Shown: positions 51,479-59,634 of the stretch, one piece after another
Layout of the letters: each line of letters opens with the position of its first letter
Position numbering within the stretch: position 1 is the stretch's first letter
Assembly (NCBI GenBank): GCA_913061265.1
Contig: CAJXVS010000005.1
Coordinates: 153,006-217,005, forward strand
Direction of reading: 5' to 3'
DNA: 64,000 nt
Source of the DNA: an uncultured Halobacteriovorax sp.
GTDB lineage: Bacteria > Bdellovibrionota > Bacteriovoracia > Bacteriovoracales > Bacteriovoracaceae
Position numbers and translations under genes: made by a program
The notes under the pieces: model-generated
What the model was told of the DNA's origin: nothing
Database searches by the model: none
Seen by the model: only the letters and a program-made list of their open reading frames with translations

Positions 51479-52099
51479 TTAGCCAAAAAAATGAAACTCT
51501 AATTCAATACAAAGAGCATGATATACAGGTAAATGAAGCTCTTGTGCCTTGTAGGTCTCTTCTTCAGGTACTTGGATGACGACATCACACCACTCATTAC
51601 AAAGGGAGTCTTTAGCTCCTGTAAGGCCGATTGTTTTAAGGCCCATGGCCTTAGCAACTTTAAAGCCTTCGATAACGTTCTTTGAATTTCCTGAAGTGCT
51701 TATACCCATCACTGTATCAACTTCTCTTCCTTGAACCCAGATCTGTTGTCCATAAACAAGAAGCGGGTCAACATCGTTAAGAAAAGCTGAGTTTCCTGAG
51801 TGAGCAACACCTAAGCTAAAAGCTGGGAGTCCCATTTGAAGCTTATCTGCGATACTTGAATCTATCTTTGAAAATTTACTTTTATTCTCTTCTGATAAAG
51901 GTCTCTTTAATAAAAAGCCTTTAGTAAGTTCGCCGCACATATGTTCTGCGTCGGCGCTAGAGCCACCATTGCCCATGACCATTAGTTTTCCTTTTTTTTC
52001 AAAAGAATCAATGAGAATGGTAAGTGATCTCTGGATTGAGTCGCGGCATGACTCAAGCTTTGGGTGTCTTTGAAATAATTCGCTGTGTTTAAATTCCAT
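51479..52099 (-). CDS. gmhA: SIS-domain phosphoheptose isomerase-like protein
   Basis: 206 residues, near GmhA (~192). Characteristic Gly-Asn-Gly-Gly-Ser-Ser-Ala-Asp-Ala-Glu-His at ~42-52, Gly-Ile-Ser-Thr-Ser-Gly-Asn-Ser at ~128-135, and a C-terminal Glu/His-rich segment (Gln-Glu-Leu-His-Leu-Pro) match sedoheptulose-7-phosphate isomerases, which begin ADP-heptose synthesis for LPS. DiaA, a DnaA partner, shares this fold, so the call is not absolute. Transcribed after the Xer-like gene with a 14-base gap. Confidence 0.8.
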   Translation of the reverse strand: MEFKHSELFQRHPKLESCRDSIQRSLTILIDSFEKKGKLMVMGNGGSSADAEHMCGELTKGFLLKRPLSEENKSKFSKIDSSIADKLQMGLPAFSLGVAHSGNSAFLNDVDPLLVYGQQIWVQGREVDTVMGISTSGNSKNVIEGFKVAKAMGLKTIGLTGAKDSLCNEWCDVVIQVPEEETYKAQELHLPVYHALCIELEFHFFG

Positions 52100-52113
52100 A
52101 GTGGAATTCTACC

Positions 52114-53085
52114 CTAATCTTCTTCTTTTGACAGGTCAAAATTGAGCAAATGGACAGGGGAGTCAGAGAGTTTCTTGCGCCTCTTATCGTATTCTTGAGT
52201 GGTCTTCACAGAACTATGATTAACTTCTTGAGCCACTTTATAGATATCAACGCCGACCTCTAAGAGCTCACCAATAAAAGTGGCCCTGGCCGAATGCGGG
52301 GAGATCTTAAAGTTGAGACCGATCTTTTTTGCATAGCTATCAAGGATCTCATTGATGGTCCTTGGGTTTAAAGACTTGTTTAGGTTCCTTGGATTATGAG
52401 GATTTCTTGTTGGTTGAAAGAGCCAGTCGCCCATCTTATGACCTCGTCCCTTGGCCCTCATGTAAGAGAGATAATCTTCAATGGCCTCAACTGACATAGG
52501 GTGAATAACCTTCTGACCAGTCTTTCCACCTTTGCCTCGGTACTCAAGCACATGATGTTCATTGATTCTCGTATAATCTTGAAACTGAAGCTTGATGATC
52601 TCTGACTTTCTAAGACCCGTCGTAAAGAAAGTTAAAAGAAGCGCCTTGTGTAGAGGCCCACTTTCAGAGTTTATATCAATAGAGGAGATAAGCTCTTCTA
52701 CCTGTGACTTTTTAAGAGCATTGGTGGGCTTGAGAACCTCGTGTCTGGGCCTTTTTACCGAAGTAACAGGATTGAACTCGCATTCTTTTTTTTCAACTAG
52801 ATAGTCAAAATAAGAAGAGATAGAGGAGAGCCCGCGGCAAACAGTCTTAGGCGCTGCGGCCCTTCCATAACGACCACCTTCTTCAGAGAGCCAGTTACGA
52901 TAAGCTATAATTTGTCCCCGTTCAACCTGATCGAACTTAGAGACTTTTGGAAAGTTATTGCTGAGAAAAAGAAAGAACTTTGAAAGGTCGCTCTCATAAG
53001 AGAGGCGAGTGTACTTAGAAGTAAAGTTCTCAAAGAACTCTTCATACAAGCTGAATGTTGTTTCTTTTACTTTGGGTTGACCCAT
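52114..53085 (-). CDS. Tyrosine recombinase (XerC/XerD-like)
   Basis: 323 residues. N-terminal SAM-like DNA-binding domain (~10-110) and C-terminal catalytic domain with the conserved set: Arg in Thr-Gly-Leu-Arg-Lys-Ser-Glu (~159), a Lys in Gly-Lys-Gly-Gly-Lys-Thr, His-x-x-Arg in His-Ser-Ala-Arg-Ala-Thr, His in Asn-His-Ser-Ser-Val and the nucleophile Tyr in Gln-Glu-Tyr-Asp-Lys-Arg. Size and layout fit XerC/D, which resolve chromosome dimers, but an additional recombinase for gene cassettes cannot be excluded. No attachment-like repeats surround it and its neighbours are housekeeping genes. Confidence 0.85.
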   Translation of the reverse strand: MGQPKVKETTFSLYEEFFENFTSKYTRLSYESDLSKFFLFLSNNFPKVSKFDQVERGQIIAYRNWLSEEGGRYGRAAAPKTVCRGLSSISSYFDYLVEKKECEFNPVTSVKRPRHEVLKPTNALKKSQVEELISSIDINSESGPLHKALLLTFFTTGLRKSEIIKLQFQDYTRINEHHVLEYRGKGGKTGQKVIHPMSVEAIEDYLSYMRAKGRGHKMGDWLFQPTRNPHNPRNLNKSLNPRTINEILDSYAKKIGLNFKISPHSARATFIGELLEVGVDIYKVAQEVNHSSVKTTQEYDKRRKKLSDSPVHLLNFDLSKEED

Positions 53086-53142
53086 GGTGTTATTATAATC
53101 TCTAATAACACCAGAGTCTTAGTCAGGTAATTCGTGCCTAAA

Positions 53143-54231
53143 TTAAGCGAAGTTAAGCTTAGTGGCGTTATAAGACCAAGTATCAAAGGCAGCTCTTAAG
53201 GCCTTAAGCTCTTCTTTGATCCGCCCTTCAAGCTCTGAAGTATCAGAGGCCTTCTTAAGTTCTCTTCTTAGTTCTTGAAGATTAAGGATGGCCTCATCTA
53301 TTGATTGCTTAACATGATCAAGGGCAGAGAGATCAGCGCCTTTCACAGCAAGATTCTTCTCTGTCATTTCAAGTTTTGCTTTTAGAATCTCTTCTTCACT
53401 TGTTCTCTTAAGTGAATGTGCCCAGCCTGCTTTTGCGCTAAGGTTGATGAGCCATTTTGTAGGATCGTATTGATACCAGCGAACACCATTTCTATAGTCA
53501 GTTTGAAAGTAGTGATGAAAGTTATGATAACCCTCTCCATAACTAAAGACGGCCAAAACAAAGTTGTCTTTGGCAGTATTAGTATCAGTATAAGGTTGAG
53601 TTCCCCACATATGTGCCCAGCTATTAATAAAGAAGGTGCAGTGATGAACAAAGACAACTCGTCCTACGCCAATAACGGCCAGTCCACCAAGAGCAGAGCC
53701 CATGAAGTAGCCTATGATAGTAGGAATAATAAATCCTGATAGAACACAAAGAGGTAAGTAATACTTATGTTGAAGCCAAACGAGTTTATCAGAAGCTAAG
53801 TCTTTTGCGTAAGCGCCATTATACTTCTCTTCTTCTTTCACCATAACCCAACCCATATGAGCCCACCAAAAACCTTCTCTAATATTGTAGGGGTCTTTTT
53901 CATCATCACAATGAGTATGATGGCGTCTATGATCGGTACACCACTTTAAAGCGGAGTTTTGAAAAGCTCCGGCTCCGAAGAGGAGGTAGATAAACTTTAA
54001 GAAGCTGTTAGCTTGATAAGATCTGTGGCTAAAAAGCCTATGGTATCCAGCAGTGATGGACATGCCTGAGATAAAATACATGAGGACAGCGGGGATGAGC
54101 ATAAGAGGGTCAAAGCCATCTTTTTTTACATAAGCTGCAACAAGAACAATGGTGGCAAGGGGTGTAAGAGTCAAAAAGAGGGTGTTTACCCAATCCAGAT
54201 TATTCAGTCTAAAGCGTTTCTTTCCTTCCAT
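53143..54231 (-). CDS. Acyl-lipid/acyl-CoA delta-9 type fatty acid desaturase
   Basis: 362 residues. All three histidine boxes are present: His-Arg-Leu-Phe-Ser-His (~65-70), His-Arg-Arg-His-His (~101-105) and Glu-Gly-Tyr-His-Asn-Phe-His-His (~229-236). Four membrane segments fit the family (near 12-30, 36-55, 155-175, 180-200). It would introduce a double bond into acyl chains for membrane fluidity. Unusual: residues ~275-350 form a charged helical tail with coiled-coil-like spacing, not found in short desaturases. GGAGAGGT precedes the ATG. Independent unit. Confidence 0.9.
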   Translation of the reverse strand: MEGKKRFRLNNLDWVNTLFLTLTPLATIVLVAAYVKKDGFDPLMLIPAVLMYFISGMSITAGYHRLFSHRSYQANSFLKFIYLLFGAGAFQNSALKWCTDHRRHHTHCDDEKDPYNIREGFWWAHMGWVMVKEEEKYNGAYAKDLASDKLVWLQHKYYLPLCVLSGFIIPTIIGYFMGSALGGLAVIGVGRVVFVHHCTFFINSWAHMWGTQPYTDTNTAKDNFVLAVFSYGEGYHNFHHYFQTDYRNGVRWYQYDPTKWLINLSAKAGWAHSLKRTSEEEILKAKLEMTEKNLAVKGADLSALDHVKQSIDEAILNLQELRRELKKASDTSELEGRIKEELKALRAAFDTWSYNATKLNFA

Positions 54232-54395
54232 AAATTACCTCTCCAAAGGTTATTCAATAAATTTATCACGGGGGAAATAAGTCGGTTGTAATACTAATGT
54301 AAAAGCACCTGACCCTAGGAGTCGGAAAACGAATCCGCTTCCCAGTTTTGCTGAGTTAGGTCATAATTTTGCTGATATATTAACATGGAGTCCTT

Positions 54396-54986
54396 ATGAA
54401 ATTTTTAGTCTTGGCGCTTTTAGCGCTCTCTTTAAACACTTTTGCCGCTGATGGCCCTGTGGCGAAAGTCATTAAGATCAAAGGAAAAGTGACCTTTGAT
54501 GGAAAGCTCTTGAAGCTCGGTGATTTGATTACAAAAAAAGGAGTGCTTAAGAGTGAAAAAAGAAGCTTTGCTCAAGTCTCTGTTGAGAAGTGGAATAACA
54601 AGATCACGATTGGACCAAAGAGTGAGATGGAGTTTGATTTTGATAAAGACGCCAAGAAGAAATATGTTTTCTTAGACGGCCGCTGCCGCTGGAGAACTGA
54701 TTCAGGGAAAAAAGGAAAGGGTAGGCTTTATACTAAACTGGCCTCTATGGGCGTGAGGGGAACAGACTACATCGTTGTTTCTAAGAAAAGCTTAGGAGAA
54801 ACAGAGATCATCGTTCTTGATGGTGCTGTTGAGTTTGAGAACCTAATGAACCCTACTGAGAAAGTCTTAGTTAATAAAGGTCAGTGGGGTGGAATCGGCG
54901 GACGTTTCGGTGAGAACATTGGTAAAGTTATCGATCTACCAAAAGATGTTGTTGAATCATTTGATCGTCAGCTTAAGTTTCACTGA
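54396..54986 (+). CDS. Secreted FecR-domain protein
   Basis: 196 residues with a signal peptide ending Thr-Phe-Ala-Ala (~residue 18). The FecR pattern is present: Val-Ala-Lys-Val-Ile-Lys-Ile-Lys-Gly-Lys-Val (first strand), Gly-Asp-Leu-Ile, a Ile-Thr-Ile-Gly-Pro-Lys-Ser-Glu segment and Ser-Met-Gly-Val-Arg-Gly-Thr-Asp-Tyr. Unlike classical FecR there is no cytoplasmic part or sigma factor nearby, so it is a free periplasmic FecR-fold protein. A related protein lies at 63268. GGAG at the Shine-Dalgarno position. Its 3' end overlaps the convergent AstE-like gene by 7 bases. Confidence 0.75.
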   Translation: MKFLVLALLALSLNTFAADGPVAKVIKIKGKVTFDGKLLKLGDLITKKGVLKSEKRSFAQVSVEKWNNKITIGPKSEMEFDFDKDAKKKYVFLDGRCRWRTDSGKKGKGRLYTKLASMGVRGTDYIVVSKKSLGETEIIVLDGAVEFENLMNPTEKVLVNKGQWGGIGGRFGENIGKVIDLPKDVVESFDRQLKFH

Positions 54987-56122
54987 ATATTTTCCATGAC
55001 TTGGTAGAGAGGATGACCTCCTGCCAAGCTGGCGCTTGTTGAGTGGTTGATGACAATGCCATCTTCAACGGCATAGACCTCTTCAACCGCCTTAGAAAAA
55101 CTCTCATTACCTTTAACGGGTTTAAAGTTTAAAGACTTTGCTAAGACATCACCTTTTTTAAAGGCCTCTCCTGGGGCGAAACAGAACTCATAGAGCCCGC
55201 CTCTTGGAGCGTAATAACTTTTATAGTCTTTTAATAAACAAGTTTTTATTGAAGTTTTAGGTAACTCTTCAATCTTTAGGTCGTGAACATTTTTTGAAAG
55301 TAAGTAATTGAGGATTCTCTTAGAATCAAGATTGGCCTCTTTAAAAGAGATGCGCTCTTCGCTTCCAAGTTCTATTGTATAGGATTCAAAATTATTCTTA
55401 AGCTCACGTCCCTGGTTTTTAAACTCTTCACTTAGACTTACCCATGGCATAAAGCTGGCTTCGTCCATGGCCCCATCAAACTCAGGAGGGATGATAAGGT
55501 AGTGGGGAAATTGAAAATTTAAGGCAGACTTTAATTGATGATCTGTTGTGTAGATATAGCGAGTGGCAACTGGACCTGTATGAAGATCTAAAACAATATC
55601 TGCGGTAGAGGCTACCTTTTGCAGAAGCAGGTTAAAATGCCCGTCTTCGTTTTGTAGGCCTCTCTCGGCCGTCTTCTTTTCAAGATTATCACAGATATTA
55701 AAAAGGACGCTTTTAAAGTTCTCCGAAATTTGAGCTTCATTATGAGATATATTCTGGGTTACGAAATCCTTTAAATTAAACTCTGAATCTTTATTTTTTA
55801 GTAATTCAAAATAATTTCGGTTCCAGTTCTTTCCAGAGACTGGATTATAACGCCCTTGAGTATACATGCCTGATTTTTGATTAACGGCACTAGGATTGGC
55901 AAAAGGAATAAAGGTGATACTTCCCTTAAACGGATTATTAATAAAGAAATCCATGAGCTCATGAATAACAAGATTTCCTTGAAGTTCTGCCCCGTGAACA
56001 TTGGCCTGGATATGAACATGAGGCCCAGAGTTTCCAGAGTTAATTCTAAAGAGGTTAAGCCAAAGGTAATCACCATTTGGTTGTTGTTTCAGAGGGAAAT
56101 CAATTCTTTCTAATTTGTTCAT
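54980..56122 (-). CDS. Succinylglutamate desuccinylase/aspartoacylase-family amidohydrolase; candidate DapE substitute
   Basis: 380 residues from ATG 56122, which follows the upstream stop by 7 bases (a GTG at 56149 would overlap by 20; neither has a strong Shine-Dalgarno). Zinc-site residues of the M14-like AstE group are visible: His and Glu in Asn-Val-His-Gly-Ala-Glu-Leu (~50-55), His in Val-Leu-Asp-Leu-His-Thr-Gly (~185), and a catalytic Glu in Thr-Ile-Glu-Leu-Gly. The family cleaves N-acyl groups from amino acids (N-succinylglutamate, N-acetylaspartate). It ends the lysine operon that has dapD but no dapE, which suggests it removes succinate from N-succinyl-diaminopimelate. This role is inferred. 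Confidence 0.75.
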   Translation of the reverse strand: MNKLERIDFPLKQQPNGDYLWLNLFRINSGNSGPHVHIQANVHGAELQGNLVIHELMDFFINNPFKGSITFIPFANPSAVNQKSGMYTQGRYNPVSGKNWNRNYFELLKNKDSEFNLKDFVTQNISHNEAQISENFKSVLFNICDNLEKKTAERGLQNEDGHFNLLLQKVASTADIVLDLHTGPVATRYIYTTDHQLKSALNFQFPHYLIIPPEFDGAMDEASFMPWVSLSEEFKNQGRELKNNFESYTIELGSEERISFKEANLDSKRILNYLLSKNVHDLKIEELPKTSIKTCLLKDYKSYYAPRGGLYEFCFAPGEAFKKGDVLAKSLNFKPVKGNESFSKAVEEVYAVEDGIVINHSTSASLAGGHPLYQVMENIQ

Positions 56123-56129
56123 GATGAGA

Positions 56130-57344
56130 TCATAAAAGCCATTCAGCACTCTGTCTAATGGGTCTTGGAGACATCATATTACCTTTATAGATAACCACTT
56201 CTGCTGGTAGGTTATGACAAAGAAAATAAGGCATGCTTTCAGTAAAGCCATAGGCCCCTGCTTGTTTAAAACAAAGCCAATCCCCAGGACCTACATCACT
56301 AGGTAGATCAAAGTCTCCGAGTTTATCTAAGCCCGTACAAAGAGGTCCATGAACATAGAATCTTGAGAGCTCTGCTTTAGAATTTCTAAAAAGTTCACAA
56401 GGAAAGGGCTGGCCGGTTAAAGCAGGCCTTGCCATATGATTGATCCCGCCATCAGTGACGAGAAGTTCTTTGCCTCTTACTGACTTTCTATCGATGACTT
56501 GAGTAAAGTACATCCCAGATTCCCCAACAGCGAAGCGCCCAAGTTCCATCCAGATCTTTGGCAGTTTGAATTTCTTTTTTACTTTAGTAAGAACTGAGTT
56601 CACTTCTTCCCAAGAGACTGGGGACTCTTCTTCTTTATAAGGAATACCAAGTCCACCGCCTAAGTCTAGGATCTGTAGGGGAATATTTAAGTCTTTTGAT
56701 AGCTCCGTGCATTCTTCAGCAATCTTCATCCAGATTTTCTCTAGACGGTCCACTTCAAGGATATTTCCCCACTGAAAGACGTGAAAGCCCACGATATCAA
56801 GGGAGCTTGTCTTAGATTTTTCCATTCTCTTCCACTCATCTGGTTCAATACCAAAAGGAGTGATGTCATTTCCACCTAAGACTGACTTTCCCTCGTCCCA
56901 TTCAAGTTGAACGCGAAGAAGAACCTTGGGGTTCTTTTGTAGGTTCTCTGCAATTGAATTTAGCCAATAGGCCTGGTTGATGGACTCGAGAACGATGACA
57001 TCAACGTCGGCCATGAGGAGCTGCTTCAAATAGCGCCTGCTCTTGCTCGGTCCTGTTGAGAGGATATTTTGAGGAAGCAGGCCTGAACTTAAGACTTGAT
57101 CGAGCTCACCCTTAGAGGCCACATCAAGACCGAAGTCTAAATTGCGAAGTAGTTTTAAAATGGCAGAAAGGGGATTTGCCTTACAAGCGTACCAGAGCTT
57201 TAGATCCGGGTCTTTATTGTCACGCATATAAGTTAGATGTTCTTCAAGAGCATCTAAATCATAATAATAAAAGCTTGAATCAAGTCGATTCATAGCGCTT
57301 TTTAACATTTCTCTATGTTCTGGCTTAAGCTTGGGTAGGTTCAT
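56130..57344 (-). CDS. lysA: PLP-dependent decarboxylase of the diaminopimelate decarboxylase fold
   Basis: 404 residues, the size of LysA. Lys in Trp-Tyr-Ala-Cys-Lys-Ala-Asn-Pro-Leu (~53) is the expected PLP Schiff-base Lys; the Gly-rich Leu-Gly-Gly-Gly-Leu-Gly (~225) and Glu-Leu-Gly-Arg-Phe-Ala-Val-Gly-Glu (~265) bind phosphate and substrate. In DAP decarboxylases the motif His-Ile-Gly-Ser-Gln is standard; here it is His-Val-Phe-Gln-Trp-Gly-Asn, so the enzyme belongs to a divergent branch. Position between dapD and the AstE-like gene makes lysine formation the likely job. Overlaps dapD by 4 bases. Confidence 0.8.
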   Translation of the reverse strand: MNLPKLKPEHREMLKSAMNRLDSSFYYYDLDALEEHLTYMRDNKDPDLKLWYACKANPLSAILKLLRNLDFGLDVASKGELDQVLSSGLLPQNILSTGPSKSRRYLKQLLMADVDVIVLESINQAYWLNSIAENLQKNPKVLLRVQLEWDEGKSVLGGNDITPFGIEPDEWKRMEKSKTSSLDIVGFHVFQWGNILEVDRLEKIWMKIAEECTELSKDLNIPLQILDLGGGLGIPYKEEESPVSWEEVNSVLTKVKKKFKLPKIWMELGRFAVGESGMYFTQVIDRKSVRGKELLVTDGGINHMARPALTGQPFPCELFRNSKAELSRFYVHGPLCTGLDKLGDFDLPSDVGPGDWLCFKQAGAYGFTESMPYFLCHNLPAEVVIYKGNMMSPRPIRQSAEWLL

Positions 57345-58081
57345 CTTAAGAAACTTTCTAGCTCCAAGCTGGCGTCAGACTTTTCATCTCTGTATTTTAT
57401 AATTAAAGCGCAGTTCATTTGTATTCCCTGACTCTTGGCCCATGATAATTTATCATTAACAGGTCTTGTTCCAGGAACGACTACGGCTCCAGCAGGAATG
57501 GCTTCGCCTCTGTCTAACATTCTTTCATTAACACAATCAAAGACAGGGACGCCTTTAGAGAGGATGACCCCAGGGGCGATAACAGCGCGCTCTAGGACTT
57601 GAATCCCTTCAACGATAACAGATCCTGCTCCAATAAAAGCATTGTCTTCAATAATCACAGGAGCAAGGCCTATAGGTTCTAAGACACCACCGATTTGAAC
57701 ACCGGCAGAGAGGTGAACATTTTTTCCAATCTGAGCACATGAGCCAACTAAGGCATGGCTATCAACCATGGTTCCTTCATCAACATAAGCGCCAATATTA
57801 ATATAAGCCGGAGGCATGATGATCACGCCTTTGGCCACGTAAGAGCCTCTTCTCACTGAAGAGCCCCCTGGTACTAAGCGGATTCCACGCTCAGGAGTGA
57901 ATCTTTGAGGCATAAGGTTATGCTTATCAACAAAGCCATTTTCTTCAATAAGTTTTCCTGCTTTAAAGGCTTCTAGAATAGCGCCTTTAACTTCAGTATT
58001 GGCCTGCCATTTTCCGTCAACCTTATTGGCCGAACGTAGGCTACCGTCTTCTAATCCATTAAGTACTTCTTCCCAATTCAT
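57341..58081 (-). CDS. dapD: Tetrahydrodipicolinate N-succinyltransferase
   Basis: 246 residues. Start set at the ATG at 58081 because AAGGA lies 6 bases before it; the ATG at 58087 would have none. The left-handed beta-helix is obvious from ~100-210 with repeated [Ile/Val]-Gly-x-x hexapeptides (Ile-Gly-Ala-Tyr-Val-Asp-Glu-Gly-Thr, Val-Gly-Ser-Cys-Ala-Gln-Ile-Gly-Lys-Asn-Val-His-Leu-Ser). DapD-specific: Asn-Ile-Gly-Ala-Tyr-Val-Asp-Glu-Gly-Thr-Met. It succinylates tetrahydrodipicolinate. Slightly short versus E. coli DapD (274). Directs the operon to the succinylase route of lysine synthesis. Confidence 0.93.
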   Translation of the reverse strand: MNWEEVLNGLEDGSLRSANKVDGKWQANTEVKGAILEAFKAGKLIEENGFVDKHNLMPQRFTPERGIRLVPGGSSVRRGSYVAKGVIIMPPAYINIGAYVDEGTMVDSHALVGSCAQIGKNVHLSAGVQIGGVLEPIGLAPVIIEDNAFIGAGSVIVEGIQVLERAVIAPGVILSKGVPVFDCVNERMLDRGEAIPAGAVVVPGTRPVNDKLSWAKSQGIQMNCALIIKYRDEKSDASLELESFLR

Positions 58082-58090
58082 AAACATTCC

Positions 58091-58969
58091 TTATAAGTTA
58101 TTAAACCAATTATTTATGTCGTTATCTGCTTTCTCTACAACTTCACTTTTACACATGTCTTTTTCTGTTAAGGGAGCTCTTAGAACTCCTGTTGCGATAG
58201 ACTTGTTCTGTGCCATTAACCATTTAACTGGAATAGGATTTGAGGCGACAAATAATGCGTTAGCTGAATCTTCCCAAAGCTTAGCGTCCTTTAACTCTCC
58301 AGCTAGAGCGAGCTCTGTGTATCTGTGAGTTTGCTTAGGCCATGAGTTTGCGGCCACACTAACAAGTCCTTTGCAGCCATGGGGGGCAAAGGCAGGAAGG
58401 AGTCCATCGTCGCCAGAATAAACGCGGCCGTTTCCAGCTGCTTTTACATATTGCTTAAATTTTTCAACAGAACCAGAGGCCTCTTTTACCGCCCAAAAGT
58501 TCTTATGTGTATTGAGACGACCGAGGGCGCTTAAGCTCATATCTATGCCTGTTCTTGAAGGAACATTGTAGAGCATGCATGGCCTTGTTGATGCGTCCAT
58601 AAGATCTTTAAACCATTCGTACTGACCTTCGCTTCCAGGCTTTGCATAAAGAGGAACAACAAGAAGGTAGGCATCAATAGGGAGAGTCTCTAGATGAGAA
58701 ACCCAAGCTAATTGCTCATCAAGATTAGAGCCACCAACTCCGCACATAATAGGAGCGGCAGGTTTTTTTTCTTTTAGAAAATCCATGATTTTTGATCTTT
58801 CATAAGAATCTAAATTTAAGGCCTCACCAGTAGAACCTAAGATTAGGATCCCATTTTTGGCCTCTACTTGTTGATCAAGGCATACGCCAAGGGATTCATA
58901 ATCAACCGAACCATCTTCTTTCATAGGCGTGATTACTGCAGTCCAAAGGGGGTAGTCATTTAAGTTCAT
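58091..58969 (-). CDS. dapA: 4-hydroxy-tetrahydrodipicolinate synthase
   Basis: 292 residues, as expected. Condenses pyruvate with aspartate semialdehyde. Active-site Lys in Ala-Val-Lys-Glu-Ala-Ser-Gly (~161) and the Tyr-Asn-Val-Pro-Ser-Arg-Thr-Gly signature (~133) are visible. AAGGA precedes the ATG. Overlaps dapB by 4 bases; 9 bases to dapD. Confidence 0.95.
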   Translation of the reverse strand: MNLNDYPLWTAVITPMKEDGSVDYESLGVCLDQQVEAKNGILILGSTGEALNLDSYERSKIMDFLKEKKPAAPIMCGVGGSNLDEQLAWVSHLETLPIDAYLLVVPLYAKPGSEGQYEWFKDLMDASTRPCMLYNVPSRTGIDMSLSALGRLNTHKNFWAVKEASGSVEKFKQYVKAAGNGRVYSGDDGLLPAFAPHGCKGLVSVAANSWPKQTHRYTELALAGELKDAKLWEDSANALFVASNPIPVKWLMAQNKSIATGVLRAPLTEKDMCKSEVVEKADNDINNWFNNL

Positions 58970-59634
58970 AAGAGTTCCTTGATGGCCAAATCGCTAAAGT
59001 TGTTAAGTCCCGCGGGGACTTCATTATCTATAATCTTTTTAGCAGACCAAAGAGCGCCAGCTGCAAAGATTCCGCGGTCCTTTGCTTGATGCTGAACGAT
59101 GATATCTTCGGTCTCTGTTTCAATCGTTAATTTATGATCTCCGACTACGTCTCCTGTTCTAGCAGAGGTGATCTGACATTCATGCTCACTCCAGTCTTGC
59201 CATGAAATGGCCGTGCCTGAAGGAGCGTCTACTTTCATAATATGATGAACTTCATGGATCTTAAATTTCGGAGCTTTAAAAAGCTTATCTGCCTTCGCCA
59301 TAACCTTTATCATTTCATGCACTAGGTTCATACCTAGGCTAAAATTATGCGCCCTAATCCACGGGGTCTTGTTCTCTTTTAGTTTTTGATCAATCTCTTT
59401 AGGCCAGTCAAAGCCAGTAGAGCCAGTAACAACAGGGATCTTTGAATCAATAAGTATGTCTATATAGCTTAAGAAGGGCTCTCCCGGAAGAAAGCTTATG
59501 ATGACATCATGGCCTTTTAGATTTTCTAAAGTAGGCGGGTTTGAGCTATGAAAAACACTATGATCATGTTCATGACCTAACTGTTCGATAACTTTTTTTC
59601 CGGTCTTTCCTTTACCAAGTACAGCTATTTTCAC
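58966..59634 (-). CDS. dapB: 4-hydroxy-tetrahydrodipicolinate reductase
   Basis: 222 residues, shorter than E. coli DapB (273). The N-terminal Gly-Lys-Gly-Lys-Thr-Gly-Lys is the dinucleotide loop, and the signature His-Glu-Val-His-His-Ile-Met-Lys-Val-Asp-Ala-Pro-Ser-Gly-Thr-Ala (~127-142) carries the catalytic His and Lys. The reduced length comes from a shorter N-terminal domain. Overlaps lysC and dapA by 4 bases each. Confidence 0.93.
   Translation of the reverse strand: MKIAVLGKGKTGKKVIEQLGHEHDHSVFHSSNPPTLENLKGHDVIISFLPGEPFLSYIDILIDSKIPVVTGSTGFDWPKEIDQKLKENKTPWIRAHNFSLGMNLVHEMIKVMAKADKLFKAPKFKIHEVHHIMKVDAPSGTAISWQDWSEHECQITSARTGDVVGDHKLTIETETEDIIVQHQAKDRGIFAAGALWSAKKIIDNEVPAGLNNFSDLAIKELL

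Noticed and set aside
52114..53085. Tyrosine recombinase as evidence of an integrated element
   Set aside because: Neighbours are housekeeping genes, no att-like repeats or phage genes are present, and the protein fits XerC/D.
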